Positions 37,845-46,420 of a stretch of DNA of 64,000 bases are shown here, piece by piece. This stretch comes from Mesorhizobium sp. B2-4-15 (lineage in GTDB: Bacteria; Pseudomonadota; Alphaproteobacteria; Rhizobiales; Rhizobiaceae), in NCBI RefSeq assembly GCF_006658505.1, contig NZ_VFUZ01000010.1, forward strand, positions 124,001 to 188,000, given 5' to 3'. The notes beneath the pieces are model-generated. The model did no database searches, was not told where the DNA came from, and saw nothing but the letters and a program-made list of their open reading frames with translations. A program made the position numbers and the translations under genes. Every line of letters begins with the position of its first letter. Position 1 is the first letter of the stretch.

Positions 37845-38375
37845 ATGGCCGATCCATTCGTCGCCGAAATCCGGATCTTTCCCTTCAATTTCCCACCCAA
37901 GGGCTGGGCCTTCTGCGATGGCCAACTGCTGCCGCTTTCTCAGAACACGGCGCTATTTTCGTTGCTGGGGACCACCTATGGCGGCGACGGCAAGTCCAAT
38001 TTCGCCCTGCCGGATATGCAGGGCAATGCCCCCATGCATCCGGGCCAGGGCATCGGCCTTTCGCTGCACTATCTGGGCGAGACCGGCGGTTCGGACACGG
38101 TATCTTTGCTTCAATCCGAGATCCCGTCGCACAGCCACTTCATGAGGGCGCACAATGGCGACCCTGCCGACATTCAGACGCCGACGCCAGCGACTTCATT
38201 TGCGCAATCGGCCCAGGGAAATGCCTATCAGGCCACGACAAACGCCAACATGGTCGCGATGGCCGATCAGGCTTTGACGTCTGCCGGCGCCGACCAGCCG
38301 CACAACAACCTGATGCCGTATCTCACACTCAATTTCTGCATCGCGCTGCAAGGCGTCTACCCGCCGAGAACCTGA
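37845..38375 (+). CDS. Tail-collar-domain protein 3 (MdpB-like)
   Basis: 176 residues, nine bases after copy 2, with AAGAGG before the ATG. The family motifs PKGWAFCDGQLLPLSQNTALF and GTTYGGDGKSNFALPDMQGNAPMHPG are followed by a variable centre. The C-terminal DQPHNNLMPYLTLNFCIALQ resembles copy 2. The three products may form a mixed fibre. The lectin gene begins 28 bases downstream. Confidence 0.88.
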   Translation: MADPFVAEIRIFPFNFPPKGWAFCDGQLLPLSQNTALFSLLGTTYGGDGKSNFALPDMQGNAPMHPGQGIGLSLHYLGETGGSDTVSLLQSEIPSHSHFMRAHNGDPADIQTPTPATSFAQSAQGNAYQATTNANMVAMADQALTSAGADQPHNNLMPYLTLNFCIALQGVYPPRT

Positions 38376-38403
38376 CACCGAGCCAACAGGCAGGACCGAT
38401 CAA

Positions 38404-39729
38404 ATGGCCAAGACAACAGCTCCAAAGTCGAAAGCGGCCAGTGGCAAGAAGGCGGAAGCCGCGCCTGCGTCCAGCGAAAGACGGGCGCCGGCCCGCTCGC
38501 GGGCATCAGGCACAGCGCCCGTCTATCAGAACATGCCGGCTGGCACGCCCTTTTTCGAATTGTCGCGGCTGATGGTGGTGGGGATCGATTCGGCTGCCGG
38601 ACGCCTGATCCAGAAGGCGCAGACCGCCCCGAACGGCCCGTGGCCGGCCAACTGGTCGGCCATCGCTCCCGGCGCCTATGTGATCATGACCGCCGGCCTG
38701 ACCAAGGACGGGCGGGTGGCGGTGGTGGCGCAGAAGTCAGGGAGCACCAAACTCTCCTTCATCACCGAGGACGCCAACCAGATCGGCCCGATCGAGAAAT
38801 GGAATCCGCCGATGGACATCGGTGCGCCCCCCGGCGCCACCAGCTACCAGAAACTGTCGATGGCCAACGATGCCGACGGCCGCATCGAGGTTTTCGTCAC
38901 CGATCATCAGGGCCGCATCTGGTGGATCTACCAGAATCCGGACCAGGTCGTTCAGGTGAAGAAAACCATTACGCCGCCCGGCACGACGACGCCGATCGTC
39001 GTCACCGTCGACGTGCGCGTTCCACCGGCCAAGATGTGGGGTGAGTGGATCCAGATTCCCGGTGGGCTGGTGGCAGTCACCGCCATACGGCAGGCCGATG
39101 GCCGCATCGGGCTGTTCGGCATCAATTCGGGCCTCCACCTCTACCGCTGCCAGCAGGCGAAGGCGGAAGCGCTGAAAGCCACCGACTGGACGCCGTGGGT
39201 GCAGATCGACAACGGCCAGACCGGCGGGTTCACCGAGATGGCGCCGGTGGTCGGCCCGCTGGGCGCCACCAACCTGTTCGCCCTGACCCAGAACGGGCAG
39301 GTACTGCACACGCGCCAGCAGCCCGCCGGCTCGGATACATGGACGCAATGGGCGACGCCGGGCTACTCCAGGGTGCCCAAATACACGCTCGCCGCCGGCA
39401 TCCAGGGTGATGGCGACATCGTGCTGGTCTCGTCCGACCAGCAGCGTGTCCACGAATTCAACGCGCAGTGGGACGCCCGCACCCAGAACTGGTCGGGATG
39501 GCGCGATTTCGGCGCGTCCCTCTACTCGACACGCCTGACGCTCAACTACAATGCCGACGGCCGGCTCGCCTTGTTCAGCCTGATGACCATGCCGGACGGC
39601 ACCCACGGACTCTGGACGGTCAACCAGATGGCCATCGACAGTTCCGAGTGGGAGCATGCCTGGACGTCGCTGACCAACGACAACCTCAAGCAGATTGTCG
39701 TGGTGCGCGACCTGACGCCGCCGGTCTGA
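38404..39729 (+). CDS. PLL-like beta-propeller (putative lectin)
   Basis: 441 residues. Residues 1-40 are Lys/Ala/Ser-rich and probably disordered. The rest shows several blades with the pattern (N/D)-x-DGR-(I/L)-x-(V/L)-F, for example NDADGRIEVFVTDHQGRIWWIYQ near 156, RQADGRIGLFGINSGLHLYRCQQ and YNADGRLALFSLM. That is the repeat of PLL/tectonin-like propeller lectins that bind fucose or related sugars. No signal peptide is visible, so export would need another route or the protein may act inside. It lies in the same operon as the collar proteins. Confidence 0.78.
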   Translation: MAKTTAPKSKAASGKKAEAAPASSERRAPARSRASGTAPVYQNMPAGTPFFELSRLMVVGIDSAAGRLIQKAQTAPNGPWPANWSAIAPGAYVIMTAGLTKDGRVAVVAQKSGSTKLSFITEDANQIGPIEKWNPPMDIGAPPGATSYQKLSMANDADGRIEVFVTDHQGRIWWIYQNPDQVVQVKKTITPPGTTTPIVVTVDVRVPPAKMWGEWIQIPGGLVAVTAIRQADGRIGLFGINSGLHLYRCQQAKAEALKATDWTPWVQIDNGQTGGFTEMAPVVGPLGATNLFALTQNGQVLHTRQQPAGSDTWTQWATPGYSRVPKYTLAAGIQGDGDIVLVSSDQQRVHEFNAQWDARTQNWSGWRDFGASLYSTRLTLNYNADGRLALFSLMTMPDGTHGLWTVNQMAIDSSEWEHAWTSLTNDNLKQIVVVRDLTPPV

Positions 39730-39745
39730 CGGCGTTGCGGGCAGC

Positions 39746-40297
39746 GTGACAAACGGTAAGCCGGCACGCCCCCTTCCGGCCTGGCCTCGCTCCGGGCAGG
39801 CCGGGCTGAATTTTCGCCCGGCCGAGGAGGCCGACATACCGTTTCTGTCGCGGCTCTACGCCTCGACCCGCGCCGAGGAACTCGCCGTGACGGATTGGAG
39901 CGACGCGCAGAAGGCTGCCTTTCTCGACATGCAGTTCCAGGCGCAGCGCGCCCACTATGTCAGGCATTATCCCAAGGCCGAGTGGCTGGTGGTGAACGGC
40001 GCCGGGCAGGATATAGGGCGTCTCTATATCGAACGCTGGCCGAGCCAGCATCGCATCATCGACATCGCTTTCCTGCCGGCATACCGCCGCAACGGCTATG
40101 GTTCGGCCCTGTTGCGCGACCTGGTCGAGGAGGCATGGTTAGCCGGCAAATCAGCTTCCATCCATGTCGAGAAAGACAATCCGGCGCGGCAGCTCTATGT
40201 CAGGCTCGGCTTCACAATCGTCGAGGACAAGGGCGTCTACGACCTGATGGCTTGCGCGCCTCCGGTGGCGCCGAACCGGCCAGTAGCACGCCGCTAA
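39746..40297 (+). CDS. GNAT-family N-acetyltransferase
   Basis: 183 residues from GTG 39746, with a weak ribosome site. The acetyl-CoA binding motif A is clear: DIAFLPAYRRNGYGSALLRDLVEEA, with R-R-N-G-Y-G as the pyrophosphate loop. It is followed by KDNPARQLYVRLGFTIVED (motif B). It is 16 bases after the propeller gene and ends the operon. GNAT genes often accompany collar-protein triplets in proteobacteria; the acetylated partner is unknown. Confidence 0.9.
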   Translation: MTNGKPARPLPAWPRSGQAGLNFRPAEEADIPFLSRLYASTRAEELAVTDWSDAQKAAFLDMQFQAQRAHYVRHYPKAEWLVVNGAGQDIGRLYIERWPSQHRIIDIAFLPAYRRNGYGSALLRDLVEEAWLAGKSASIHVEKDNPARQLYVRLGFTIVEDKGVYDLMACAPPVAPNRPVARR

Positions 40298-40343
40298 ATG
40301 CCGGTGATCCGATCCAGCAAAATCCGCCTCGACCTCATCCCTG

Positions 40344-40446
40344 TGCATGTCGCCTAAAAGTGACCTCGGTTTTGGGAGAACGACATGCGTAAAGACAAAG
40401 ACCTAAAGCCCGACGCATGAATCCGTTTCGACGCGACGCGCTTTAG
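40344..40446. repeat. Intergenic repeat, family 3
   Basis: The stretch from GCATGTCGCCTAAAAGTG through GGGAGAACGACATGCG to CGCGACGCGCTTTAG resembles a dispersed intergenic repeat I know from Mesorhizobium genomes. GCATGTCG and CGACATGC can pair. It occurs once in this window, in the gap before holA. Confidence 0.6.
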
Positions 40447-40549
40447 CCCTTGCCGTCAGGCCATCCCCCAAGGGGTGGAGAGGACGAGGAGGCACCCCCG
40501 CCAAATCTCGAGCTACCACCACTAGCTCCAGTCATGCTAACCACCCTTC

Positions 40550-41593
40550 ATGGCACAGAAGAAAGCTTTCGAGGTCGATTCCTGGCTGTCGCGGCCCGAT
40601 CCGCGCACCTCGATCGTCCTGCTCTATGGTCCTGATCGGGGGCTCGTTTCCGAGCGGGCGAAGGCCTTTGCCGAGAAGACCGGGCTGCCGCTGGATGATC
40701 CGTTCTCCGTGGTCCGGCTTGAGGGCTCCGAGGTCGACCGCGACGAGGGCCGGCTGCTCGACGAAGCCCGCACCGTACCGATGTTTTCCGACCGGCGGCT
40801 GCTGTGGGTGCGCAATGCCACCGGGCAGAAGGCGCTGGCCGACGACGTCAAGGCGTTGACGGCGGAGCCGGCGCGAGACGCCATCATCCTGATCGAGGCC
40901 GGCGATCTCAAGAAGGGCGTTGGCCTGCGCGCCGTGGTCGAAGGCGCCGACAACGCCATGGCGCTGCCCTGCTACGCCGACGAGGCCCGCGATATCGACA
41001 CGGTCATCGACGACGAGCTGCGCAAGGCCGGCATGTCGATGACGCTGGAGGCAAGGCAGGCGCTGCGCCGCAATCTCGGCGGCGACCGGCTGGCCTCGCG
41101 TGGCGAGATCGAGAAGCTCGTCCTCTATGCTCACGGGCAGAAGGAGATCGGTCTGGAGGAGGTCAAGGCGATGTCCGGCGACGTATCCGGCGCCTCGTTC
41201 GACGACGCCGTCGATGCGCTTCTCGAAGGCAAGATCGGCGACTTCGACACCGCTTTCACCCGCCACTGCCAGTCCGGCGGCCCGCCTTTTCTCGTTCTGT
41301 CCTCCGCCATGCGGCAATTGCAGCAGATCCAGCTCATGCGCGGCCAGATGGAATCGAGCGGCCGCAACGCGGCTTCGGTCGTTGCCGGCGCGCGCCCGCC
41401 GGTTTTCTTCTCGCGACGCAAGCTGGTGGAGAAGGCGCTGGAACGCTGGAGCAGCGAAGCGCTTGGCCGCGCGCTGACCCGGCTGCAGACGGCCGTGCTG
41501 CAGACACGGCGCAGACCAGACCTCTCCGTCGCACTGGCAAGACAGGCGCTGCTGGGGATAGCGGTTGAGAGCGCGAGGCTGGCACAGCGGTAG
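40550..41593 (+). CDS. holA: DNA polymerase III subunit delta
   Basis: 347 residues, the usual length of HolA. Family signatures include SIVLLYGPDRGLVSERA near the N-terminus, VRLEGSEVDRDEGRLLDEA, SDRRLLWVRN and LASRGEIEKLVLYAHG in the lid/AAA region. HolA is the clamp-loader subunit that opens the beta sliding clamp. In rhizobia holA usually sits downstream of leuS-lptE and next to parB. Here parB is retained (convergent) but the collar/lectin operon lies upstream instead. An isolated promoter is likely but not identified. Confidence 0.93.
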   Translation: MAQKKAFEVDSWLSRPDPRTSIVLLYGPDRGLVSERAKAFAEKTGLPLDDPFSVVRLEGSEVDRDEGRLLDEARTVPMFSDRRLLWVRNATGQKALADDVKALTAEPARDAIILIEAGDLKKGVGLRAVVEGADNAMALPCYADEARDIDTVIDDELRKAGMSMTLEARQALRRNLGGDRLASRGEIEKLVLYAHGQKEIGLEEVKAMSGDVSGASFDDAVDALLEGKIGDFDTAFTRHCQSGGPPFLVLSSAMRQLQQIQLMRGQMESSGRNAASVVAGARPPVFFSRRKLVEKALERWSSEALGRALTRLQTAVLQTRRRPDLSVALARQALLGIAVESARLAQR

Positions 41594-41625
41594 CGGCACG
41601 GAGATCGTCGCAAAAAGCGCGGTCG

Positions 41626-41778
41626 GAATCTCCCCCCTCGAGGGGGAGATGTCGCCGAAGGCGACAGAGGGGGTCGCCGCGCGCGGAGCGCTAACCTCAA
41701 TCGCCTCAGGACGTTAGCGTCCGGTCGAACCGACCCCCTCTGGCCTGCCGGCCATCTCCCCCTCAAGGGGGGAGATTT
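41626..41778. repeat. Intergenic repeat, family 4 (inverted CTCCCCCTCGAGGGGGAG-type ends)
   Basis: The left end AATCTCCCCCCTCGAGGGGG and the right end CTCCCCCTCAAGGGGGGAG are mirror elements, with AGAGGGGGTCGCC and GACCCCCTCTGGCC as inner arms. The ensemble folds as a large hairpin. It resembles a widespread Rhizobiales mosaic repeat. It fills the holA-parB gap, which holds no gene. Confidence 0.8.
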
Positions 41779-41801
41779 TCGCCAATCGCCAACGCTGAAA
41801 T

Positions 41802-41825
41802 GAGAAAGGCCGGCAGCTGCCGGCC
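41802..41825 (-). terminator. Palindrome after parB, probable parAB/holA terminator
   Basis: GGCCGGCAGCTGCCGGCC at 41808-41825 is a perfect 18-base palindrome. On the minus strand it is followed by TTTCTC, so it may end the parA-parB transcript. It could also act on holA from the other side, although that side lacks a T run. Confidence 0.5.
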
Positions 41826-41879
41826 CTCATCATCTTCAATCAAAGATTTAGCCGGCTAATCCTCAGCGCTTCAACACGC

Positions 41880-42770
41880 CTACCGCTCGGCCTTCAACCT
41901 GCGGCAAACCTCGTCCAGTTGCTCAAGGCTGCGATAGGCGACACGAAGCAGGCCGCCGCCTTTGCCCTTGTGATCGACGGTCACGATCATGCCGAGCGTG
42001 TCGGTCAGCAGCTTTTCGAGCGCCAGCGTATCCGCGTCTTTCTGTTCCGGCGTGGCCGCGGGCCGAGCTTCTTTCGCGGCGCTGCCGGCCGGCATCTGCG
42101 CCAGCGCCTCGGCCTGGCGCACGGAAAGCCCCTCCTCGACGATGCGCTTGGCGAGGCCAGCCGGATCCTCCGCGGTGACCAGCGTGCGGGCATGCCCCGC
42201 CGACAGCACGCCGTCGACCAGCATGTCGCGGATCACGTCGGGCAATTTCAGCAGCCGCAGCGTGTTGGCGACATGGCTGCGGCTCTTGCCGATCACCTGG
42301 CCGAGATCGGCCTGGGTGTAGCCATGGTCGTCGATCAGCTGTTGGTAACCCATCGCCTCTTCGACCGCGTTGAGGTCGGCACGCTGAACGTTCTCTATGA
42401 TCGCCAGTTCGAGCGCGGTGCGGTCATTGACATCGCGGATGATGACCGGAATTTCGGTCAGCCCGGCGCGCTGTGCCGCCCGCCAGCGGCGCTCGCCGGC
42501 GATGATCTCGTAGCGGCCGGCCTGTGTCGGCGATGGCCGCGCGACGACCGGCTGCACGACGCCATGTTCGCGGATCGACTGGGCGAGATCGGTAAGTTCG
42601 GCGTCACCAAAATGCCGGCGTGGATTCTTCGGGTTGGGGCTGAGAAACTCGATCGGCACCTTGCCATCGGCGCTCATGCCGGGCTTTTCCGGCGCCGCCG
42701 GGCGATCGATCTCGCCGATCAGCGCTGCCAGTCCCCGCCCCAGTCTTTTTCTCGAAAGGTCTTCGCTCAT
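41880..42770 (-). CDS. parB: Chromosome partitioning protein ParB
   Basis: 296 residues with the ParB order: an N-terminal ParA-interacting segment (RKRLGRGLAALIGE), the CTPase/ParB box (LSPNPKNPRRHF; GERRWRAAQRAGL), the helix-turn-helix region (YTQADLGQVIGKSRSHVANTLRLLKLP) and a C-terminal dimerisation domain. It binds parS and spreads to organise the origin. Six parS-like sites lie within 12 kb. It is downstream of parA and co-directional with the rsmG-mnmG group. Confidence 0.97.
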   Translation of the reverse strand: MSEDLSRKRLGRGLAALIGEIDRPAAPEKPGMSADGKVPIEFLSPNPKNPRRHFGDAELTDLAQSIREHGVVQPVVARPSPTQAGRYEIIAGERRWRAAQRAGLTEIPVIIRDVNDRTALELAIIENVQRADLNAVEEAMGYQQLIDDHGYTQADLGQVIGKSRSHVANTLRLLKLPDVIRDMLVDGVLSAGHARTLVTAEDPAGLAKRIVEEGLSVRQAEALAQMPAGSAAKEARPAATPEQKDADTLALEKLLTDTLGMIVTVDHKGKGGGLLRVAYRSLEQLDEVCRRLKAER

Positions 42771-42846
42771 CTTTATTCCAGGCTTCAGATCGTTGTCGTC
42801 AGATCGTTTCGGTATCGAATCGCTGTTGATTATGCGCAGGAACTCA

Positions 42847-43647
42847 TCAAGCGGCGCGCAATTTGCGCTCGCGGCGGATGACCTCGGAGGCCAATTGCAG
42901 GTAGGCCTGGCTGCCCGAGCACTTCAGATCGTACAGAATCGCCGGCTTGCCATAGGACGGCGCCTCGGACACCCGCACATTGCGCGGGATGATGGTCTCA
43001 TAGACCTTGTCGCCCATGTGCTCCCGGACGTCCTGCACCACCTGGTTGGCCAGATTGTTGCGGCCATCATACATGGTCAGCACGATGCCCTGGATGGTGA
43101 GATCCGGATTGATCGAACGGCGCACCTGCTCGACCGTTTCCAGCAGCTGGCTGAGGCCTTCAAGCGCGAAGAACTCGCATTGCAGCGGCACCAACACCGA
43201 ATCGGCGGCCGCCATCGAATTGAGCGTGAGCAGATTGAGCGAGGGCGGGCAGTCGATCAGCACATAGCCGAAATTGGCCGAGCGCCCGGCCGCGGCGCGC
43301 AAGGCGTTGCGCAGCCGCAGCACCCGATCCGGCGCCGAGGCGATTTCCATTTCGATGCCGAGCAGATCGAGCGTCGACGGCACGATCGACAGGCCTGGCA
43401 CGGCGGTCGGAACCGCCGCGGCTTCAAGATCCAGCTCGCCCGTCAGCACGTCATAGGACGAGACCGTGCGGTCCTTGCGGTCGATGCCGAGACCGGTGCT
43501 GGCGTTGCCTTGCGGATCGAGATCGACGATCAGCACTTTTTCGCCGATGGCGGCCAGCGCCGTGGCCAGGTTGATGGCGGTGGTCGTCTTGCCGACGCCG
43601 CCTTTCTGGTTGGCTACGGTGATGATTCGAGGGCCATTCTTCATCAT
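42847..43647 (-). CDS. parA: Chromosome partitioning ATPase ParA
   Basis: About 266 residues with the deviant Walker A KGGVGKTTT, LIVDLDPQGNAST (Walker A') and YVLIDCPPSLNLLTLNS (Walker B). The start is uncertain: ATG 43647, ATG 43668 and TTG 43695 are in frame and none has a strong ribosome site. 43647 places the start just before the conserved NGPRIITVANQ. It drives origin segregation with ParB and lies between rsmG and parB, the standard alphaproteobacterial order. Confidence 0.96.
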   Translation of the reverse strand: MMKNGPRIITVANQKGGVGKTTTAINLATALAAIGEKVLIVDLDPQGNASTGLGIDRKDRTVSSYDVLTGELDLEAAAVPTAVPGLSIVPSTLDLLGIEMEIASAPDRVLRLRNALRAAAGRSANFGYVLIDCPPSLNLLTLNSMAAADSVLVPLQCEFFALEGLSQLLETVEQVRRSINPDLTIQGIVLTMYDGRNNLANQVVQDVREHMGDKVYETIIPRNVRVSEAPSYGKPAILYDLKCSGSQAYLQLASEVIRRERKLRAA

Positions 43648-43703
43648 GGGTTTATGCCAGAAATTCATTTTTGGGTCGCCAAAATAGCCCGACAAGGCGA
43701 AAA

Positions 43704-44336
43704 TCAGACAGGTCGCAGGTCAGACAGTTCAAGGATGACGCCATGAGGGTCGGTCACACTGGGATGTTCTACCAGATCGAAGGACCATCGGTTAACGCTT
43801 TCTTGCACTTCCGCGCGATAATCCCGGCCTTTGTGGAATAGCCCGCGCGCGCCTGACCTCAGCCAGGGCGCCGACAGGTCCAGCAACAGCGAGAGCGAGG
43901 CCAGAGCCCGCGCCGTGACGATTTGCGGCATCGAAACAAGCGCATGGCTGTCTTCGATGCGTCGCGCCACGACCCGTGCCGGCAGGTTGAACTGGCCGAT
44001 GACGGTCTGCAGGAACGACGCCTTCTTGCGGTTGCTTTCCACCAGATCGATGCTGGCCCCATCGCGCTCGGCGAGCAGGAAGGCCATGACCAGGCCCGGA
44101 AATCCGCCGCCCGAACCGATGTCGACCCAGCGCGTGGCATTGGGCTCTATGCGTCCAAGCTGCGCGCTGTCGAGGATGTGGCGTTGCCAGACATCGCCCG
44201 AGGTCGACTGCGCCACCAGATTGATGCTGCGGTTCCATTTCTGGAACATCTGCTCGAACGCCACCAGGCGATCGAATGTTTCACGTGAAACGGGGCCGGC
44301 CGCGTCCTGCAGGCTCTTCCAGGAGACAGAGCTCAC
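43704..44336 (-). CDS. rsmG: 16S rRNA (guanine527-N7)-methyltransferase
   Basis: 210 residues from GTG 44336, overlapping the mnmG stop (GTGA). The SAM-binding motif [15 protein letters not shown] and the preceding HILDSAQL are typical of RsmG/GidB. RsmG methylates G527 of 16S rRNA. A full parS palindrome (44278-44291) is embedded in the codons for V-S-R-E-T, so the site is under both coding and ParB-binding constraint. Confidence 0.96.
   Translation of the reverse strand: MSSVSWKSLQDAAGPVSRETFDRLVAFEQMFQKWNRSINLVAQSTSGDVWQRHILDSAQLGRIEPNATRWVDIGSGGGFPGLVMAFLLAERDGASIDLVESNRKKASFLQTVIGQFNLPARVVARRIEDSHALVSMPQIVTARALASLSLLLDLSAPWLRSGARGLFHKGRDYRAEVQESVNRWSFDLVEHPSVTDPHGVILELSDLRPV
44278..44291. 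other. parS site inside rsmG
   Basis: GTTTCACGTGAAAC, a perfect 14-base palindrome matching the core of the alphaproteobacterial ParB site (TGTTTCACGTGAAACA). Confidence 0.9.
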
Positions 44337-46204
44337 GCAACGTCCCTCTGGGCGCTCTCATGGTGGCGGACATGCGCGACAATGATCGCCAATGCAGCTG
44401 GCGTCATGCCCTCCATGCGCTGGGCGTCAGCGATGGAGCGCGGCCGCCGCGCCTGCATCTTCTGCTTCAACTCATTGGACAGACCAGGCACGCCGGCGAA
44501 ATCGACGCTGTCCGGGATCAGCCGGCTCTCCTCACGTCGGATCTGTGCGACGTCGGTCTTCTGACGGTCGAGGTAGACAGAATATTTCGCCTCCGTTTCA
44601 AGGCGCTCCGCCGTCTTGGCATCAATTGCCGCGAAGCGCGGTTCAATCGTCGCCAGCCAGGCGACATCGACGCCGGGATAGGCCAGCAGCTCATAGCCCG
44701 ATCGGCGGACGCCATCGCGATTGATCTCCAGTCCGTGCCGCGCCGCCTCATTGGGCGTCATCGTCAGCGCGGTAGCCAGTTCCCGCGCTTCGTCGAGCCG
44801 CCGCATGACGTTGCCATAACGCTGCATGCGTCGCGCGGAAGTGATCCCCAGCTTCTCCGCCAGCGGCGTCAACCGCTCATCCGCATTGTCCGCGCGCAGC
44901 GACAGCCGGAATTCGGCGCGCGAGGTGAACATCCGGTACGGTTCGCTGATGCCGCGGCTGGTCAGGTCGTCGACCATCACGCCGATATAGGCCTCGGTGC
45001 GGCTGAGCACGACCTGCTCGCCGCCCGACGCCCGGCGCGCCGCGTTGATGCCGGCCAGCAAGCCCTGCCCGGCTGCCTCCTCATAACCGGTCGTGCCGTT
45101 GATCTGCCCGGCGAGGAAGAGCCCGGCGACGCGCTTGGTCTCGAGTGTCTGATCAAGCTCGCGCGGATCGACATGGTCATATTCGATCGCATAGCCGGGC
45201 TGCAGCATCACAGCCCGCTCCAGGCCCGGAATGGTCTTCAGAATATCGAGCTGGACATCTTCGGGCAGCGAGGTCGAAATCCCGTTCGGATAGACAGTGT
45301 GGTCGTCCAAGCCTTCCGGCTCGAGAAAGATCTGATGTCCATCCCGATCGCCGAACTTGACGATCTTGTCCTCGATCGACGGGCAGTAACGCGGCCCAAC
45401 GCCTTCGATCGAGCCGGAATACATGGCGGAGCGGCCGAGATTGGCACGGATCAGCTCGTGGGTGGCGGCGGTCGTGCGCGTGATGCCGCAATCGATCTGC
45501 GGCGTCTCGATACGATCGGTCATCAGCGAGAACGGCACCGGATCCTCGTCGGCCGCCTGGCTTTCGAGCGACGCCCAGTCGATGGTCCGCCCGTCCAGCC
45601 GTGGCGGCGTGCCAGTCTTCAGCCGGCCGAGCTGGAAGCCGGCGCGGGACATCGTCGCCGACAGGCCAAGGCTCGCCTGCTCGTTCATGCGGCCGGCGAC
45701 GATCTTCTTCTCGCCGATATGAATGAGGCCGCGCAGGAAAGTTCCGGTCGTGAGCACCACCGCGCCGCAAGCAAGCCTGCGGCCATCGGCCAGCAGGACG
45801 GCCGCGATCCGCCCGTCCACGATTTCGAAGTCCAGCACCTCGGCCTCGACCACGTCGAGATCGTTCTGCCGCCGAATCGCTTCCTGCATCGCCAGGCGAT
45901 AGAGCTTCCTGTCGGCTTGCGCGCGCGGGCCGCGCACCGCTGGCCCCTTGCGGCGGTTGAGCAGGCGGAACTGGATGCCCGCGGCATCCGCCACGCGGCC
46001 CATCAAGCCGTCCATGGCGTCGATCTCGCGCACCAGATGCCCTTTGCCGAGCCCGCCGATCGCCGGGTTGCATGACATCACGCCGATCGTCTCGAAGCGC
46101 AACGTCACCAGCGCGGTCCAGGCGCCGGCGCGCGCGGCGGCACTGGCTGCCTCGCAACCCGCATGGCCGCCGCCCACCACAACCACATCATAGTGATCGG
46201 TCAT
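44333..46204 (-). CDS. mnmG: tRNA uridine-5-carboxymethylaminomethyl modification enzyme MnmG
   Basis: 623 residues from ATG 46204, with AGGA upstream (a TTG six bases earlier is unlikely). The FAD motif [10 protein letters not shown] is at 10-19 and the family signature [22 protein letters not shown] follows. The C-terminal domain ending LIVAHVRHH is intact. With MnmE it installs cmnm5U at tRNA wobble U34, using FAD and methylene-THF. The 214-base gap to mnmE carries four parS sites. Confidence 0.97.
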   Translation of the reverse strand: MTDHYDVVVVGGGHAGCEAASAAARAGAWTALVTLRFETIGVMSCNPAIGGLGKGHLVREIDAMDGLMGRVADAAGIQFRLLNRRKGPAVRGPRAQADRKLYRLAMQEAIRRQNDLDVVEAEVLDFEIVDGRIAAVLLADGRRLACGAVVLTTGTFLRGLIHIGEKKIVAGRMNEQASLGLSATMSRAGFQLGRLKTGTPPRLDGRTIDWASLESQAADEDPVPFSLMTDRIETPQIDCGITRTTAATHELIRANLGRSAMYSGSIEGVGPRYCPSIEDKIVKFGDRDGHQIFLEPEGLDDHTVYPNGISTSLPEDVQLDILKTIPGLERAVMLQPGYAIEYDHVDPRELDQTLETKRVAGLFLAGQINGTTGYEEAAGQGLLAGINAARRASGGEQVVLSRTEAYIGVMVDDLTSRGISEPYRMFTSRAEFRLSLRADNADERLTPLAEKLGITSARRMQRYGNVMRRLDEARELATALTMTPNEAARHGLEINRDGVRRSGYELLAYPGVDVAWLATIEPRFAAIDAKTAERLETEAKYSVYLDRQKTDVAQIRREESRLIPDSVDFAGVPGLSNELKQKMQARRPRSIADAQRMEGMTPAALAIIVAHVRHHESAQRDVA

Positions 46205-46280
46205 TTCCAAATCCTGGACTCGAAAGAGATTGAGGACACATGTCCCCGCGGGGCGAAGCTGTCAAGAAAACTTCGCGGCA

Positions 46281-46420
46281 AGTTTCACGTGAAACAGAGC
46301 GGCAAGGTCCGGCAACGCCGTTTCACGTGAATCAATGGAACGATTGGGGCAATCCAGCGCTGCCGGTGTTTCACGTGAATCCTTAAGCGGTTTCGCGCCG
46401 GGGCGTGTTTCACGTGAGTC
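46281..46420. other. Cluster of four parS-like sites between mnmG and mnmE
   Basis: GTTTCACGTGAAAC at 46282-46295 is perfect. GTTTCACGTGAATC at 46320-46333 and 46368-46381, and GTTTCACGTGAGTC at 46407-46420, each keep the left arm and differ at one right-arm base. The last overlaps the mnmE stop codon. Spacing is 38, 48 and 39 bases. They are the densest parS group in the window and probably the main ParB loading site. Confidence 0.85.

Noticed and set aside
36819-38375. Remnant prophage suggested by the tail-collar domains
   Set aside because: No integrase, capsid, tail-tube, lysis or attachment-site signals are nearby, and three collar genes in tandem fit the known chromosomal triplet pattern better.
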